A DNA stretch of 64,000 bases from the NCBI GenBank assembly GCA_947579605.1, contig OX388307.1, positions 11,199,237 to 11,263,236 of the forward strand. The letters run 5' to 3'. The notes under the pieces are model-generated. The model saw only the letters and a list, made by a program, of their open reading frames with translations. It ran no database searches and had not been told where the DNA came from. Numbering within the stretch: position 1 is the stretch's first letter; every line of letters starts with the position of its first letter. The position numbers and the translations under genes were made by a program. Positions 1-10,341 of this stretch are shown one piece after another. The DNA comes from Athripsodes cinereus (taxonomy: Eukaryota > Arthropoda > Insecta > Trichoptera > Leptoceridae).

Positions 1-1025
1 ATTGTATTGCATAGGTTCTATTAACTTTAAAAGGTACTGTATAAAAATTACCATATAATACGGAAATGGTAAATATTATGAGATTAATCTAACAAATATT
101 CAATTAATATGGAGTGAGATCAAAAACACTAAAAATCTATTGAAAGCAACAGAAAATGCATTACCTGATTCAATATATTTACGTTTGTAAGATAGCAGAA
201 ATTATCGAACCTAAAATAAGCGCGTGTATAACACGTCAAACATACATTTAATAGGATTATTTTAATGACTTTTGTATGTTTTCAAAATTTTCAGTTAAAA
301 TAAAGACACACTTACGTCGAAATTAACCAAGGGAAAGTGTGACACTTAAACTTTTAATGTTCGTTATGGAGCATTATATTCTTATCGTTTGAAAAATATA
401 TGTTAATTCAACTTATCGCACGGCACTTTTGTAAAATATCACGGCAAATAAATTATCGGCGTTACACTTTTTTAAGGATTAAATTATCATGTGACGACTT
501 CTAATCTCCTTTTTGCAGGAGGAAAATAAAGATTATCGAGTTTCGTTCAAACACGCAAACTTGTTTATATCAAGCACCATTATATAATGGATGCTAAGGG
601 AAAAGTTGTGATACATCACGCTAGTTAGTAATGCAATGAAATAGAGTGACGCAGATATGGAATGTTGATTTACGTTAGTAAGAGATACTCATAAATGTTT
701 CAAATGTTATGGAATTCAATAGTTTTAGAACTGATGTATTATATTATTATACGGAATCAAGTGTGAAGGGAGAGATGAACATGAATACACAAATTTGAGT
801 GAAATATACAGTATAAAAATGATGTGAAATATATCATAAAATAAAAATAATATAAGTATTTTCGATTACAAATATTTTAATAATTTTAATTAAGCATTAT
901 CAAATGTAGTGTATGCTTACGCAAACCAATTCTTTCTAATAACCATACTTACTTATTCGAAAAAGAAAGGTAAAACCTACATGTACATGTCCAATCACTC
1001 CACAAATAGTACTACTTTTATTATA
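1..1025. other. A+T-rich noncoding DNA
   Basis: I see no gene, RNA or recognisable repeat here. If the calcium-channel exon at 25.15-25.73 kb is read correctly, this is deep intron of that minus-strand gene. Confidence 0.6.
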
Positions 1026-1275
1026 TCATCACGGCATGTCCCGCAAGTGAGGTAGCCTTCATGTACACTTTAGTTGTGTTTTCTGTACCAAGAAAGAATA
1101 AGTCATTCAGGATGGGCGGCGAACCTCATCACTGAATTTGAGTTGTTTAATTTCAAATATCTGCCAAAAGGCAAAAAGAGTTTTCGAGTGTCTTATAAAA
1201 ACAGGACACTATTTACCAAGTGCTCCATGGATGTCGTCAAATATATTGAATTTTCAAAATGTTCGAATATATCAT
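1026..1275 (-). mobile_element. TAG-tail interspersed repeat, copy 1
   Basis: This is one of about twelve copies of a dispersed repeat. On the plus strand it starts CACGGCATGTCCCGCAAGTG and continues with the shared blocks CATTCAGGATGGGCGGC and CCTCATCACTGAATTTGAG, then TTTTCGAGTGTC-like sequence. I take the family's sense strand to be the one that ends in (TAG)n, because the copy at 48.36-48.58 kb ends that way; this copy is then on the minus strand. The short open frame across it has no independent support. Confidence 0.6.
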
Positions 1276-2013
1276 TGAAAAGAGCGTGACGAGCTGTATA
1301 ACAATTTGTAAATATTTGACCAAAATTTCAAATGTAGTTTCACTTTGGTGTATAAATTAATTATTTTTTGATTAATTTATAAACAAAGGAATGTCAATAA
1401 ATTACTCAAAGTACAGATTTACAAATTTTTCGTTGTCTATTATTATCTACACTAATATCCTTTGTTTTAAAAAGTTAATCAATATGTGGGTGTAGTATAA
1501 ACTACACCAAACTTACTATAAATTGTATTTGGAGCATTAATCACCGTTGAAGTGGCAATTCTACTCATTAGAATTTACTTCAAGTGCAGGATGAGCAGCA
1601 CTGTCGCAGAGCTTGCCGCACAGGTGAGTTTATGAAATTTCACTTAGTTAAAAATCGATCACAAAATCCACAGAAAAATAATAAGTAGGAAATGTCTTTA
1701 TCCCTCAAGCATAAATTTATAAAACAGTTGATCTGTTGGTGCTTTAAATTTATTATTTTATCTTTTCTTATGTCGCTGTCGTTGTTTATATTAGTATAAT
1801 TAACATTTTTTTCAAGTCTAGTTAATATTTTTGCACAATCTGTGTACCATTAATGTATGTAATTCTAATATTTTACATATTGGGTACTCTTTTTAATGCA
1901 CATTTGTTTCATTATCATTATTATTATTATTTTCATTATTTTCAATGCTTTTGCTTTGTATTTGCAAATTGAATTTGAAAAACAGAGATTCGATCAATTC
2001 TTAATTTAAACTA
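1276..2013. other. A+T-rich noncoding DNA with small palindromes
   Basis: No gene is visible. Around 1350-1390 a short imperfect palindrome (TATAAATTAATT ... AATTAATTTATA) is seen. Nothing else stands out. Confidence 0.5.
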
Positions 2014-2137
2014 TTTTAATTTTTAATTATTATAAATTCTATCGAAGTTTAATTTTAAACTATTTATTTTCATGATTTTAATTTTTAATTATTATAAATT
2101 CTATCGAAGTTTAATTTTTAACTATTTATTTTCATGA
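2014..2137. repeat. 62-bp direct tandem duplication
   Basis: Two consecutive, nearly identical 62-bp units begin TTTTAATTTTTAATTATTAT at 2014 and 2076 and both end TTTATTTTCATGA. They differ by about one base. This is a recent local duplication of A+T-rich sequence with no coding content. Confidence 0.85.
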
Positions 2138-2269
2138 TTTTCGTTTTGTTTATTGTTTTTGATTTAAGTAGGGTAAAGAACGTATTATTACTGTTTACTA
2201 GCAACGTGTTCGTCATACGCTTCGATAATTTGCGGGACCTTGATTGGTTTGTTTGATGGAGAAATATGA

Positions 2270-2400
2270 ATGTGAATATTTGTTGGGTTGAACTGTTTGT
2301 GTCCCTTAAGAATGAATAAAATAAAAATAACATAATTGTATTCAAACATGTAAAAGGCTTCTGCCGTGTGTTTTTGAAAAATAAATAAATAAATAAAAAT
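2270..2400 (+). mobile_element. LINE/SINE 3' tail with (AAAT)n
   Basis: The segment carries ACATGTAAAAGGCTTCTGCC and then runs into AAATAAATAAATAAATAAA. Related sequence on the minus strand is found at about 49.30-49.37 kb (GGCTTTCGCCTTTTACATGT) and 27.58-27.65 kb. A shared 3' end followed by a simple repeat fits the end of a non-LTR retroelement. The family is not identified. Confidence 0.45.
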
Positions 2401-3377
2401 ATGAAGCTTGTTAGGTAATGAAGATGCTACAATGAGAGCGACACTAGATAAATATTAGCAAAATTAAATAATATATCCAATAAAAATGCGCTTTCTATAC
2501 AAAATGCCGGAAACATTTTGTATCATGTTTCATTGGGTACTTACACAAAGAAATGTGCGGTGAGGTAATTGTAATAGCTATAAATATGTGAAGATAATTA
2601 TTTTTGGATTATTCGGGAATGTGACAAATTGGCGCCAAGAGACGAATTAATTTATTCACCAAGAAAATTACTTATTGCTTTATATTGCCTAGTTGTCATC
2701 GTGCTCAACAAAATAATATTCCATTCAAACGTTTAAATGAAGTGTAAAGTAATCTACAACAAGTTATTTAAATTATCAAACGATATTACAATTTTATTTA
2801 AGTAAATTGCTAAGTATATAAAATATATTGTATCAAAACGAAGGGCACACAGACTCGAAAACAAAAAGATTCAAAGCGAATTACATATTAATCATAAACA
2901 AATATTATTATCCGTTTGAATAAAGCCAAGTACATTAATCGATTCGATTTCATTACTGTTTCTAAATGCTTTATTTATGAATTCAAATAATATTGTTTCG
3001 AAACAGTTTTCAAAATAATAATAATAATACCATTTATACCAAAAAGTTACTCTAACACGCGTCGGAGAAATTCAATGGGAAGTTTTATATAAAATATTAG
3101 TAGGTAAGTATTGCAAATAAAATGTAGTATATTTTATTTTTATTCTATATTTTATTCTATAAAATAAATGACCTTTGTTGGACAATCGATGAGAATAATA
3201 AATTACGCAAATCGACGAGTGTATAATGTACCTACCTAATACAAGACCCACCTAATTTTATCATTAGAATATCTTAAATTCTTAGTTATGATAGGTATTT
3301 AATTATATAGCTCTCCAAAAAGTAAGTCTTATAATAAATTAACAAAAATGTACAACCATAGATACATCTGAATATAC
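2401..3377. other. A+T-rich noncoding DNA
   Basis: No gene or recognisable element is visible up to the target-site duplication of the gypsy element (CTAC at 3378-3381). Confidence 0.55.
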
Positions 3378-3381
3378 CTAC

Positions 3382-4032
3382 TGTAGACGCATTATTCCAC
3401 TTTCATTTACTAGTTCTCAAATTATTCACAACTACTTTCCATTACACTTCCCTCCAAAACTTTCTCTGACTCCAGTCCACCCTTTTATACATTGTCCAGC
3501 TAATTCAGTCGAAGAACTTGAGTCTCAGTTCAGGGATAATTGTAGAGTTCTTAGTTTGGTTTCATAGATCAAAAGAAAACAGAAGTTAAGTTAAATAACA
3601 AAACATTTATTCATGGTTCAAATTATTACTGTCCGGTTCAACACAAACAGACACACAGTTACATTTTACACAAGCACTTAATATTATACAACAAATTCTA
3701 AGTTAAAATTAATCAAGTCACTTATCACTATGTACAGTTTATTTTGATACAGGTTTCAATTATTGTTTAGCACTTTTAACACAAGTTATTACTTTTTGGT
3801 TCAGCCACCGCCCAACGCAAAAGCGTCAGACGGGTGCTACCGAGGCCAGGGGCAGGGGACAAGTGAAGTTAGTTACAGGATGTTCAACATAGAGAAATTT
3901 AACAGAAGTCAAAATAGAGTTTTATTTAATATTTGCGGGATTCTTTCCTTCAAAAAAAAGTCAAATGGTAACTAAGTAAATTTTAATATGGAATACTCTA
4001 ATAATTATCTATTGTTATTTTTAACTACGACA
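3382..4032 (-). repeat. 3' LTR of the gypsy element
   Basis: This is the downstream LTR in element orientation and matches 11764-12414 base for base as far as I compared. On the minus strand it contains an AATAAA signal and, about 150 bp later, TATAAAAGGGTGG (plus coordinates about 3480-3490), a good TATA box. GTCAGAG lies some 20-25 bp beyond it, a plausible start site. The 70-residue plus-strand frame inside (3763-3975) recurs identically in the other LTR and is antisense, so I do not call it a gene. Confidence 0.95.
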
Positions 4033-6079
4033 TTCCATCTCAAGTCATTTCACAAAGAAAAAAAATTAAAAAAAAAAGAAAAGTCTCATTGTTACGTTAC
4101 AAAGTGGAAATTACAGTTACAGAGACTATCAACACATCAATGGAAAATTACAGTTGCACAGTGACATTACAGGAATTAATGATGATCAATCATGAGTTAC
4201 ATATATCAATACTTTTTTTTTTTACAAAGTTTTTGTACTTAATTTCACCTTCTATTACAATCCTCATCAGGAATGTACACGTCATGAGCCAATAATGGGA
4301 CCAAGAAGATGTACCGACAGGGCAGGTCGCAGATACGGAAATCGTAGACAATACCCTCGACATTCCTCCAAGCACACCATTACGAACTCAAGACAACAAT
4401 TACAATATTACACATTATTTTCACAATTTCAACAATATAACCCTCAAACAACAACCCAACACCCAAGTAATTTCAGAATACATAGTTTGACAATAAAATA
4501 AAGGGGGGTAGTCAATCCGACCTTCAATCTTGCAACAATTATACCTGAATTACCAATCTCATTACCATTATACCTGATCTACCTCTATTCTAAGGGCGGC
4601 AATCTATACCCTATTGAATTAAACATGTTATTTCCATGGGGTGTTCGACCCATCTTGCACAGGCTTGACGACATATATCAGGTGTCCAACCTTTCGCGCG
4701 GAGCTTTTCCAAGCGAACCTGTACGTAACATTTGAGCGTCCTCAATCTCTTACAATGACAATGGCTTGTCGGGCTAGCTTCGACTGGCGACCACAAGAGG
4801 TTCCAGACGAGCAAATACAAATTTAAAAAAAAAAAAACTTAACTAAATTCGAGTTATGCTTGACTTTCTATAGGGTGAGACGATTAGTCACACCTCTAAA
4901 TCAGCATAACTCCGGAGATGAACAGGGAAGAGTGCGAATCATCCAACTGACTCCGTAACATTCATTCTTGACACTTGAACATTACTGATAGGGTACGCAT
5001 GCCTATACAGTAATAATGTCGAAATGACCAACAGGTTCACATACCAAGTGAGAACCTTGTCATTAAAATTTTGGTGAACCAGACAATTTGAAACAATCTA
5101 AACATTACAAAATTTTCCTTTTACCGATGCAACCTTGACCCTTTAATACAATTGTTACAATTATTATCTACTATCCCAATTAGTGACAACCTTTCACACA
5201 CTTTTATACTTCAACATTTATGGCTCAATCTGACATACTTCATACTTTTATACCTTCCATCCTTCATCTATCATAAGACGTACAACAGTTACCACATAAG
5301 TAGGAGATTGGTAAGAAACCAATTACAAAAGAAAACGACTAAATATTATACTTTCGTATAAGGAAGGGTCGAAATTGCATCCGGTTTTTCTTAACATCCT
5401 AACTTAAAATTAAACAAGTATTGTCCCTTGCCTGAGCCAGTGGGGGAGTTCAGATCTTAATGAATAAGTTGCATGTTGAAATGGCTAGCTTAAGAGATGG
5501 AAAGGCAACCTCATTCACCCAAAGGCACAAACAAGAGAGAAATTCACAATACAAAAGGTTGAGCGCCACGAAATTCATATTTTAAATTTTTTTTACAAAA
5601 TTCCTTCAGAGTCTGAATTGCGAAGATCCTCTGAGGCATACTTAAAATTAACAAGTTTACACGTACCTGAGCTGTAGTGATTACATACATTATTCTGATA
5701 TGGTAACAAGATTCATTATATACTATTACAGGTTTTCCAATTTCTAAGTTATTTTACTTTTTCTATTTATCAAAACAATGGAATTTCAATACGTCCTTTG
5801 ACAGTGACGTCATTACAGTACATACATTTTCATGGCATGGCGACAAGACAAGTTATATATTATTACAAGTTTTCAAATTTTCTAAGTTTTTAATCAACAC
5901 AAACAATGAAATTTCAATACGTCATTTGACAGTGACGTCATTACAGTACATACAGCTCAAGCAGGGTCAGTGTGATTTAAAACTTCTTAACCTAATACAT
6001 CAATTGTAAATTAAAAAAAAAAAAACAACTCTTTCGAACTTGTTGCATAGTCAAGTGCAATGTAGAGAAAAATTTGAAG
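4033..6079 (-). other. 3' noncoding region of the gypsy element
   Basis: About 2 kb separates the pol stop from the 3' LTR. On the minus strand it holds no frame longer than about 70 residues and no signal peptide or envelope-like features. The expected polypurine tract next to the LTR is weak (GAGATGGAA just before it, in element sense). A duplicated segment with two TGACGTCA palindromes lies at 5697-5954. Confidence 0.7.
5697..5954. repeat. Imperfect tandem duplication with two TGACGTCA palindromes
   Basis: Two units of about 120-130 bp (roughly 5697-5827 and 5836-5954) share a left part (ATTACA-GTTTTC-TTTCTAAGTT) and a very well conserved right part containing GACAGTGACGTCATTACAG. Each right part has the perfect eight-base palindrome TGACGTCA (5805-5812 and 5933-5940), the consensus bound by CREB/ATF-type bZIP proteins. 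Conservation is highest around the palindrome, which suggests a regulatory role in the element. That role is inferred. Confidence 0.7.
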
Positions 6080-9000
6080 CTATACTTTAATAATGTCTTT
6101 AACATGGTAATTTCCTATACCTTTATCATTTATATCTTGAAGCTCGTAAACAGAAGGGGATATGATTCGGGTAACCTGAGATTTTATAAAACGAGGGGCT
6201 AATTTCTTTGAAAAATACTTTCCAGCATTACTTTGTACAAAAGATCTTCTCCAGACAATTTGACCTATGTCCAGACGAAGTGTTGTGCGGCGCAAATTAT
6301 ATCTTTTGGCATTACGGTGAAAAGCTTTTGTTAATGAAGTGGAAATTTCGTCGTAAAGGGTATTCATTTCAGACAAACGTTGCTGTCGTTGATCAGCAAA
6401 AGCATCGAAACTTCCTTCATCGGTGGCAGTGATAGTTCTATGAAAGGAGCCATGGGGAACATATTCTGTACCATGAATAAGAAAATAGGGAGTGTAACCG
6501 GTGGTTACATTGATAGTGTTATTTATGCAAGAACAAATTTTTGGAAGCTTAGAACACCATGTCCGTTGGTCGTGTTCTACCAATATGGACAGAGCGGTAA
6601 GCAGAGTAGAATTGTACCTTTCAACGGGATTATTTTGTGGATGATAATATGCATTGTAAAATAAGTCTTCGATACCGTATGAATGTAAAAATGCCCTAAA
6701 TTCTTTTGCGATAAACTGTTTGCCATTGTCCAGAATTACACATCTGGGTATATTATAAGGTAAGAAAATTCGTTCTTCTAACAGTTTGATAATTTCCGTT
6801 GCCGTGGGATGTTTCAGTGGAAAAGCCCAAAAATATTTGGTAAAAGTATCCACAACAGTCAGAATATGCATGTTACGCTTATAAGACATGGGTAAAGGTC
6901 CTACTAAGTCAATACTTAAAGATTCCATGGGTCTAGTGACGGGTTTAGGATATTTCATTAATCCGTGAGGCGCTTGATTATTATGTTTATAGGCCTTACA
7001 AACTTGACATTGGCTTATGTAAGCTTTGACGGCTGGTAATAAACCACGGGAATAAAAAGTTTGAGAAAGAAGAGCGTGTGTTTTTAACACGCCGGGGTGA
7101 CAGTTATTATCATGATATTCGGAAATCAAAGATACAAGGTGATCAGAGGGCACAACAAGTTTCCAACATGAAGAAAGTGGAAGAGAATTATTAGGTTTCT
7201 TAGTCTTACAGTACCTATAGAGATGACCATCTTCTATCAGGAAATTATGACAATCCTGTGGTTTCTCTTGACAAGATTTATAAACTTTGCGATACCATGT
7301 ATCGGTGACGTTGGTGTACACAGAGGGAAAAGTGAAAGCAGATACAGGAATTCGACTGAGTCCGTCAGCAAGTTTATTTTCACATCCTTTCTTATAGACA
7401 AAATCAAAACTGTATTGAGAAAGACGCATAGCCCATCTAGCTAAACGACCACTGGGAGAAGAAATGGTTTTAAGATATTTTAAGCATCCATGATCACTCA
7501 TCAGAGTAAAATGAGTACCTTCTAAGTAGCTACGAAAATGTTGTACGGATTCTACAATTGCAAGCAATTCACGGTCGGTTGTGGAATAATGTTGTTCAGT
7601 AGAAGAAAGTTTACGAGAGAAATAAGCTATAGCATACTCAGTTCCATCAGGGAATTTTTGTGAAAGAAAGCTTCCTATGCTGACTGCGCTAGCATCACAA
7701 GTGAGAACATAAGGTAAGGAATAGTCAGGAGGCTTTAATACAGGGGCAGTTATCATGGCAGACTTTAAAGCAAGGAATGATTGTTCTGCTTCATTATTCC
7801 AGGAAAATTGTTTATTAAATTTCTTACTCGTTAATTTACAAAGGGGTGAGGCAATAGCTGAAAATGATTTAATAAAACGTCTATAATAAGAACACATTCC
7901 AAGAAAACCTCTTAATTCTTTGGTACAAGTGGGACGAGGATAATCTAACATAACTTTTATTTTATCAGGATCGGTCGCAATACCGTCTTGATTGATCACG
8001 TGACCTAGATATTTCAAGGATTCCTTACAAAAAACAGACTTTTTGAATTTGATGGTGAGGTTCGCTTCTTTCAAACGATGGTACACAATTTTCAATGTGT
8101 CAATATGGGATTCGAATGATGGACTACAAATCAATATATCATCCAAGTAACAGAAAACATGATCTCCAAGATCTGAGAAAAGCTTGTCCATAAGTCTCTG
8201 CATTTCTGCAGGAATATTTTTCAAACCAAAAGGAGTGACTTTAAAGTGATATTGTCCTCTACCTTCCACAAAAAAGGCAGTCTTTGAACGGCTTTCAGGA
8301 CTTAGAGGCATTTGCCAAAAACCATGACTTAAATCAAGAGCAGTCAGAAATTTTGTATCTCGAAGATTGTCTAGAATACGATTAATATTGGGTAACCTAT
8401 ATGAGTCGGTTTTTGTAACGTCATTTAATCTGCGAGGGTCTAAAACGAAACGACCAGAGCCGTCTTTTTTGGGTACAATAAAAACATTATTTAACCAGGC
8501 ACTACGAGCAGGTTCAATTACATCCATTTTTAACATAGCATCAACTTCTTTACATAGTTGTTCTCTTCTTACATGAGATTGGGGGTAAGTCTTTTGCTTA
8601 ACAGGAGGATTGTCAGACGTATCAATGACATGACTTATTAGATGAGTACGTCCTAAACCTTTGGCTTCATACGAGATACCAGTAAACAGATTTTTTACCT
8701 TATCCAACTCAGAACATTGTTGAGGGGTAAGATCGTTGACAGAAACTAAACAAGAAGGAGACGAAGACGTAGCAAATACAAGATTGCTAGAGATAGGATT
8801 CGTCAAGGAGTTAGCATTGTTAGGGAAAAGTCGAGGAGCTAATCCAGAATTTTCCAGAAATGGTACACCCAAAATTATACCATGAGAAACAGAAGGAGCC
8901 ACAATAAAAGTTACATGAATAGTCTTATTATCGAAGCAAAGAGGAAGAACAATCTTTCCGGTAGACTGGAAGGATGAATTATTAACACCAAAAAGAGTTT

Positions 9001-9274
9001 GAACATGGGGTCTTAGAGGATAACCCAGGCTTGTAAAAGTTTTATAAATATCTTTTCCTAAAATGTTCACAGCAGCACCAGTATCCAAAAGAGCTCTAAA
9101 AGGAATATGACGGATTTTAAAGTTGATGTGTGGACGATTGTCCAAACCACTAGTGATTTTTACTTCATTCAAATGACAGGCAAGATGAAATAATTGTACC
9201 GAAGCTAACCAATCCGACCACTCAGTTTCTCTCCTTTGAAGAGAAGGGGGAGCAAAGGACCGGTAGTTTACAAG
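6080..9274 (-). CDS. pol: gypsy Pol polyprotein: protease, RT, RNase H, integrase
   Basis: Pol is probably made as a Gag-Pol fusion. Its frame is open from about 9310 down to the stop at 6080, with no upstream ATG in frame, and is reached by -1 slippage at 9274-9280. Numbered from the TTG codon at 9172 (1,030 residues), an aspartic protease motif LLDTGA lies at about 28-33. The reverse transcriptase has catalytic Asp280 (TALDLSHG) and the YLDD box at 342-345, and the conserved block PFGLKNIPAEMQRLMD at 314-329. RNase H acidic residues are D493, E535, D560 and D603. Integrase has an HHCC zinc site (H687, H692, C722, C725) and a D755-D815-E851 core with 35 residues between the last two, the D,D35E pattern. 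All key residues are present and there is no internal stop, so the protein looks functional. It would copy element RNA to DNA and integrate it. Confidence 0.95.
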   Translation of the reverse strand, partial: LVNYRSFAPPSLQRRETEWSDWLASVQLFHLACHLNEVKITSGLDNRPHINFKIRHIPFRALLDTGAAVNILGKDIYKTFTSLGYPLRPHVQTLFGVNNSSFQSTGKIVLPLCFDNKTIHVTFIVAPSVSHGIILGVPFLENSGLAPRLFPNNANSLTNPISSNLVFATSSSPSCLVSVNDLTPQQCSELDKVKNLFTGISYEAKGLGRTHLISHVIDTSDNPPVKQKTYPQSHVRREQLCKEVDAMLKMDVIEPARSAWLNNVFIVPKKDGSGRFVLDPRRLNDVTKTDSYRLPNINRILDNLRDTKFLTALDLSHGFWQMPLSPESRSKTAFFVEGRGQYHFKVTPFGLKNIPAEMQRLMDKLFSDLGDHVFCYLDDILICSPSFESHIDTLKIVYHRLKEANLTIKFKKSVFCKESLKYLGHVINQDGIATDPDKIKVMLDYPRPTCTKELRGFLGMCSYYRRFIKSFSAIASPLCKLTSKKFNKQFSWNNEAEQSFLALKSAMITAPVLKPPDYSLPYVLTCDASAVSIGSFLSQKFPDGTEYAIAYFSRKLSSTEQHYSTTDRELLAIVESVQHFRSYLEGTHFTLMSDHGCLKYLKTISSPSGRLARWAMRLSQYSFDFVYKKGCENKLADGLSRIPVSAFTFPSVYTNVTDTWYRKVYKSCQEKPQDCHNFLIEDGHLYRYCKTKKPNNSLPLSSCWKLVVPSDHLVSLISEYHDNNCHPGVLKTHALLSQTFYSRGLLPAVKAYISQCQVCKAYKHNNQAPHGLMKYPKPVTRPMESLSIDLVGPLPMSYKRNMHILTVVDTFTKYFWAFPLKHPTATEIIKLLEERIFLPYNIPRCVILDNGKQFIAKEFRAFLHSYGIEDLFYNAYYHPQNNPVERYNSTLLTALSILVEHDQRTWCSKLPKICSCINNTINVTTGYTPYFLIHGTEYVPHGSFHRTITATDEGSFDAFADQRQQRLSEMNTLYDEISTSLTKAFHRNAKRYNLRRTTLRLDIGQIVWRRSFVQSNAGKYFSKKLAPRFIKSQVTRIISPSVYELQDINDKGIGNYHVKDIIKV

Positions 9275-9280
9275 TTTTTT
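9233..9280 (-). promoter_or_regulatory. Programmed -1 frameshift site between gag and pol
   Basis: On the minus strand the end of gag reads TCA AAA AAC TTG TAA, so A AAA AAC (9280-9274) is a canonical X XXY YYZ slippery heptamer in the correct gag phase, two codons before the gag stop. A slip back of one base enters exactly the pol frame, which is open there. About 15 nt further on, CCTTTG (9258-9253) can pair with CAAAGG (9238-9233), a possible stimulatory stem. The heptamer and frames are seen directly; slippage itself is inferred. Confidence 0.85.
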
Positions 9281-10341
9281 GAATGACGCGGAACATTTGG
9301 CGGAGGCAAACTAAGATTGGGCATAGAAAATTGAGAAGCCGACGAATGATTACCAGTAGGTCTTCTAACAATATGGCGAGATCCTTGAAATGTACGGGAT
9401 GTTGATACTTTCGACTTACAATCTCTGGCCAAATGACCAGGTCTGCCGCAAGAATAACAATTATTGTTATTTCTAAATTGATTATGGGTAAAAGCAACCT
9501 TTGGGCGACGTACGGGTACATAACCAGCACATGGAGTGGCAGTAGATGGAGTAGCAAGTGACAAACGTTCAAAACTCGTACAAACTCGTTCCAGATCAAT
9601 CAAAGTAATGGGGTTAGCACCAATTATAGGAGCAGCAAAATGTGTACAAAGACCTTTCTTAATTATTTTTAGAAGTTCTGATTCCCGAATGGGAGATTTA
9701 AGACCGCGATTCATCATCGTGACACGGGATATATAATCTGAGGCAGTTTCAGAAGAAGACTGTTTTGAACACCAAATACTCATACGACGTTCAGAGGTAA
9801 TGGACTCGCTATCAAAACGATCAATGAAAGTGGCTTTTACCTCATCCCATTGCAAAGCACTGAGACGAGCAGCTCGGAAAAATGTGAGTGCCTTCTCACT
9901 TAAAAATTCAGGCAAAACAGTAGGTAAAAGAGTTATATCAAAACGACGAGAAAGACAAATCTCCTCAAGGCGAGTAAAGAATTCGATTAAGTCACCTTTG
10001 CCGTTAAATACAGGGATAGGCCATGACGAAAAGTTTACATTTATTGGAGCATAGGTAGATCTAGCTCGAGGTGTTACATGAGGATGAGTAACGGAACGGT
10101 CGCAACTGGGGACACTTTCCTCAGCAGCGATAGCACAACTAGAATTGGTAACATGCAGCAAGGTAGTATTTTCTAAAAGTTGAGGAACATTTGAAATTTT
10201 GTTATTAAATACCTTACATTGTTCACGTAGATCATTAAGTGACTGCGCAGGTTCTACACCTCTTTGGGATAAAGCATGCTTCAATGTTTTTGTGTTTGAT
10301 TTTTCCACCCGAGGGATGGGCGTAATTAAGTATTCAGACAT
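9268..10341 (-). CDS. gag: gypsy Gag with one CCHC zinc knuckle
   Basis: The 357-residue frame begins with ATG at 10341 and ends in TAA at 9268-9270. Near the C-terminus a zinc knuckle, CYSCGRPGHLARDC (about residues 295-308, C-x2-C-x4-H-x4-C), identifies it as the nucleocapsid part of a retroelement Gag that packages element RNA. The middle portion (roughly residues 100-260), with tryptophans and the SxRR-type charged helices, fits a gypsy-type capsid domain, though I recognise that only by position and composition. A Pro/Ser-rich tail follows the knuckle. The frame is intact. The start is supported by a purine-rich, A-rich context with no upstream in-frame ATG. Confidence 0.92.
   Translation of the reverse strand: MSEYLITPIPRVEKSNTKTLKHALSQRGVEPAQSLNDLREQCKVFNNKISNVPQLLENTTLLHVTNSSCAIAAEESVPSCDRSVTHPHVTPRARSTYAPINVNFSSWPIPVFNGKGDLIEFFTRLEEICLSRRFDITLLPTVLPEFLSEKALTFFRAARLSALQWDEVKATFIDRFDSESITSERRMSIWCSKQSSSETASDYISRVTMMNRGLKSPIRESELLKIIKKGLCTHFAAPIIGANPITLIDLERVCTSFERLSLATPSTATPCAGYVPVRRPKVAFTHNQFRNNNNCYSCGRPGHLARDCKSKVSTSRTFQGSRHIVRRPTGNHSSASQFSMPNLSLPPPNVPRHSKNL

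Noticed and set aside
3763..3975. A 70-residue plus-strand frame that occurs again, identical, at 12145-12357
   Set aside because: The identity is explained by the two LTRs, and the frame is antisense to the element with no protein features.
4033..6079. Possible env gene between pol and the 3' LTR
   Set aside because: There is no frame over about 70 residues on the element's sense strand and no signal peptide, furin site or membrane anchor.
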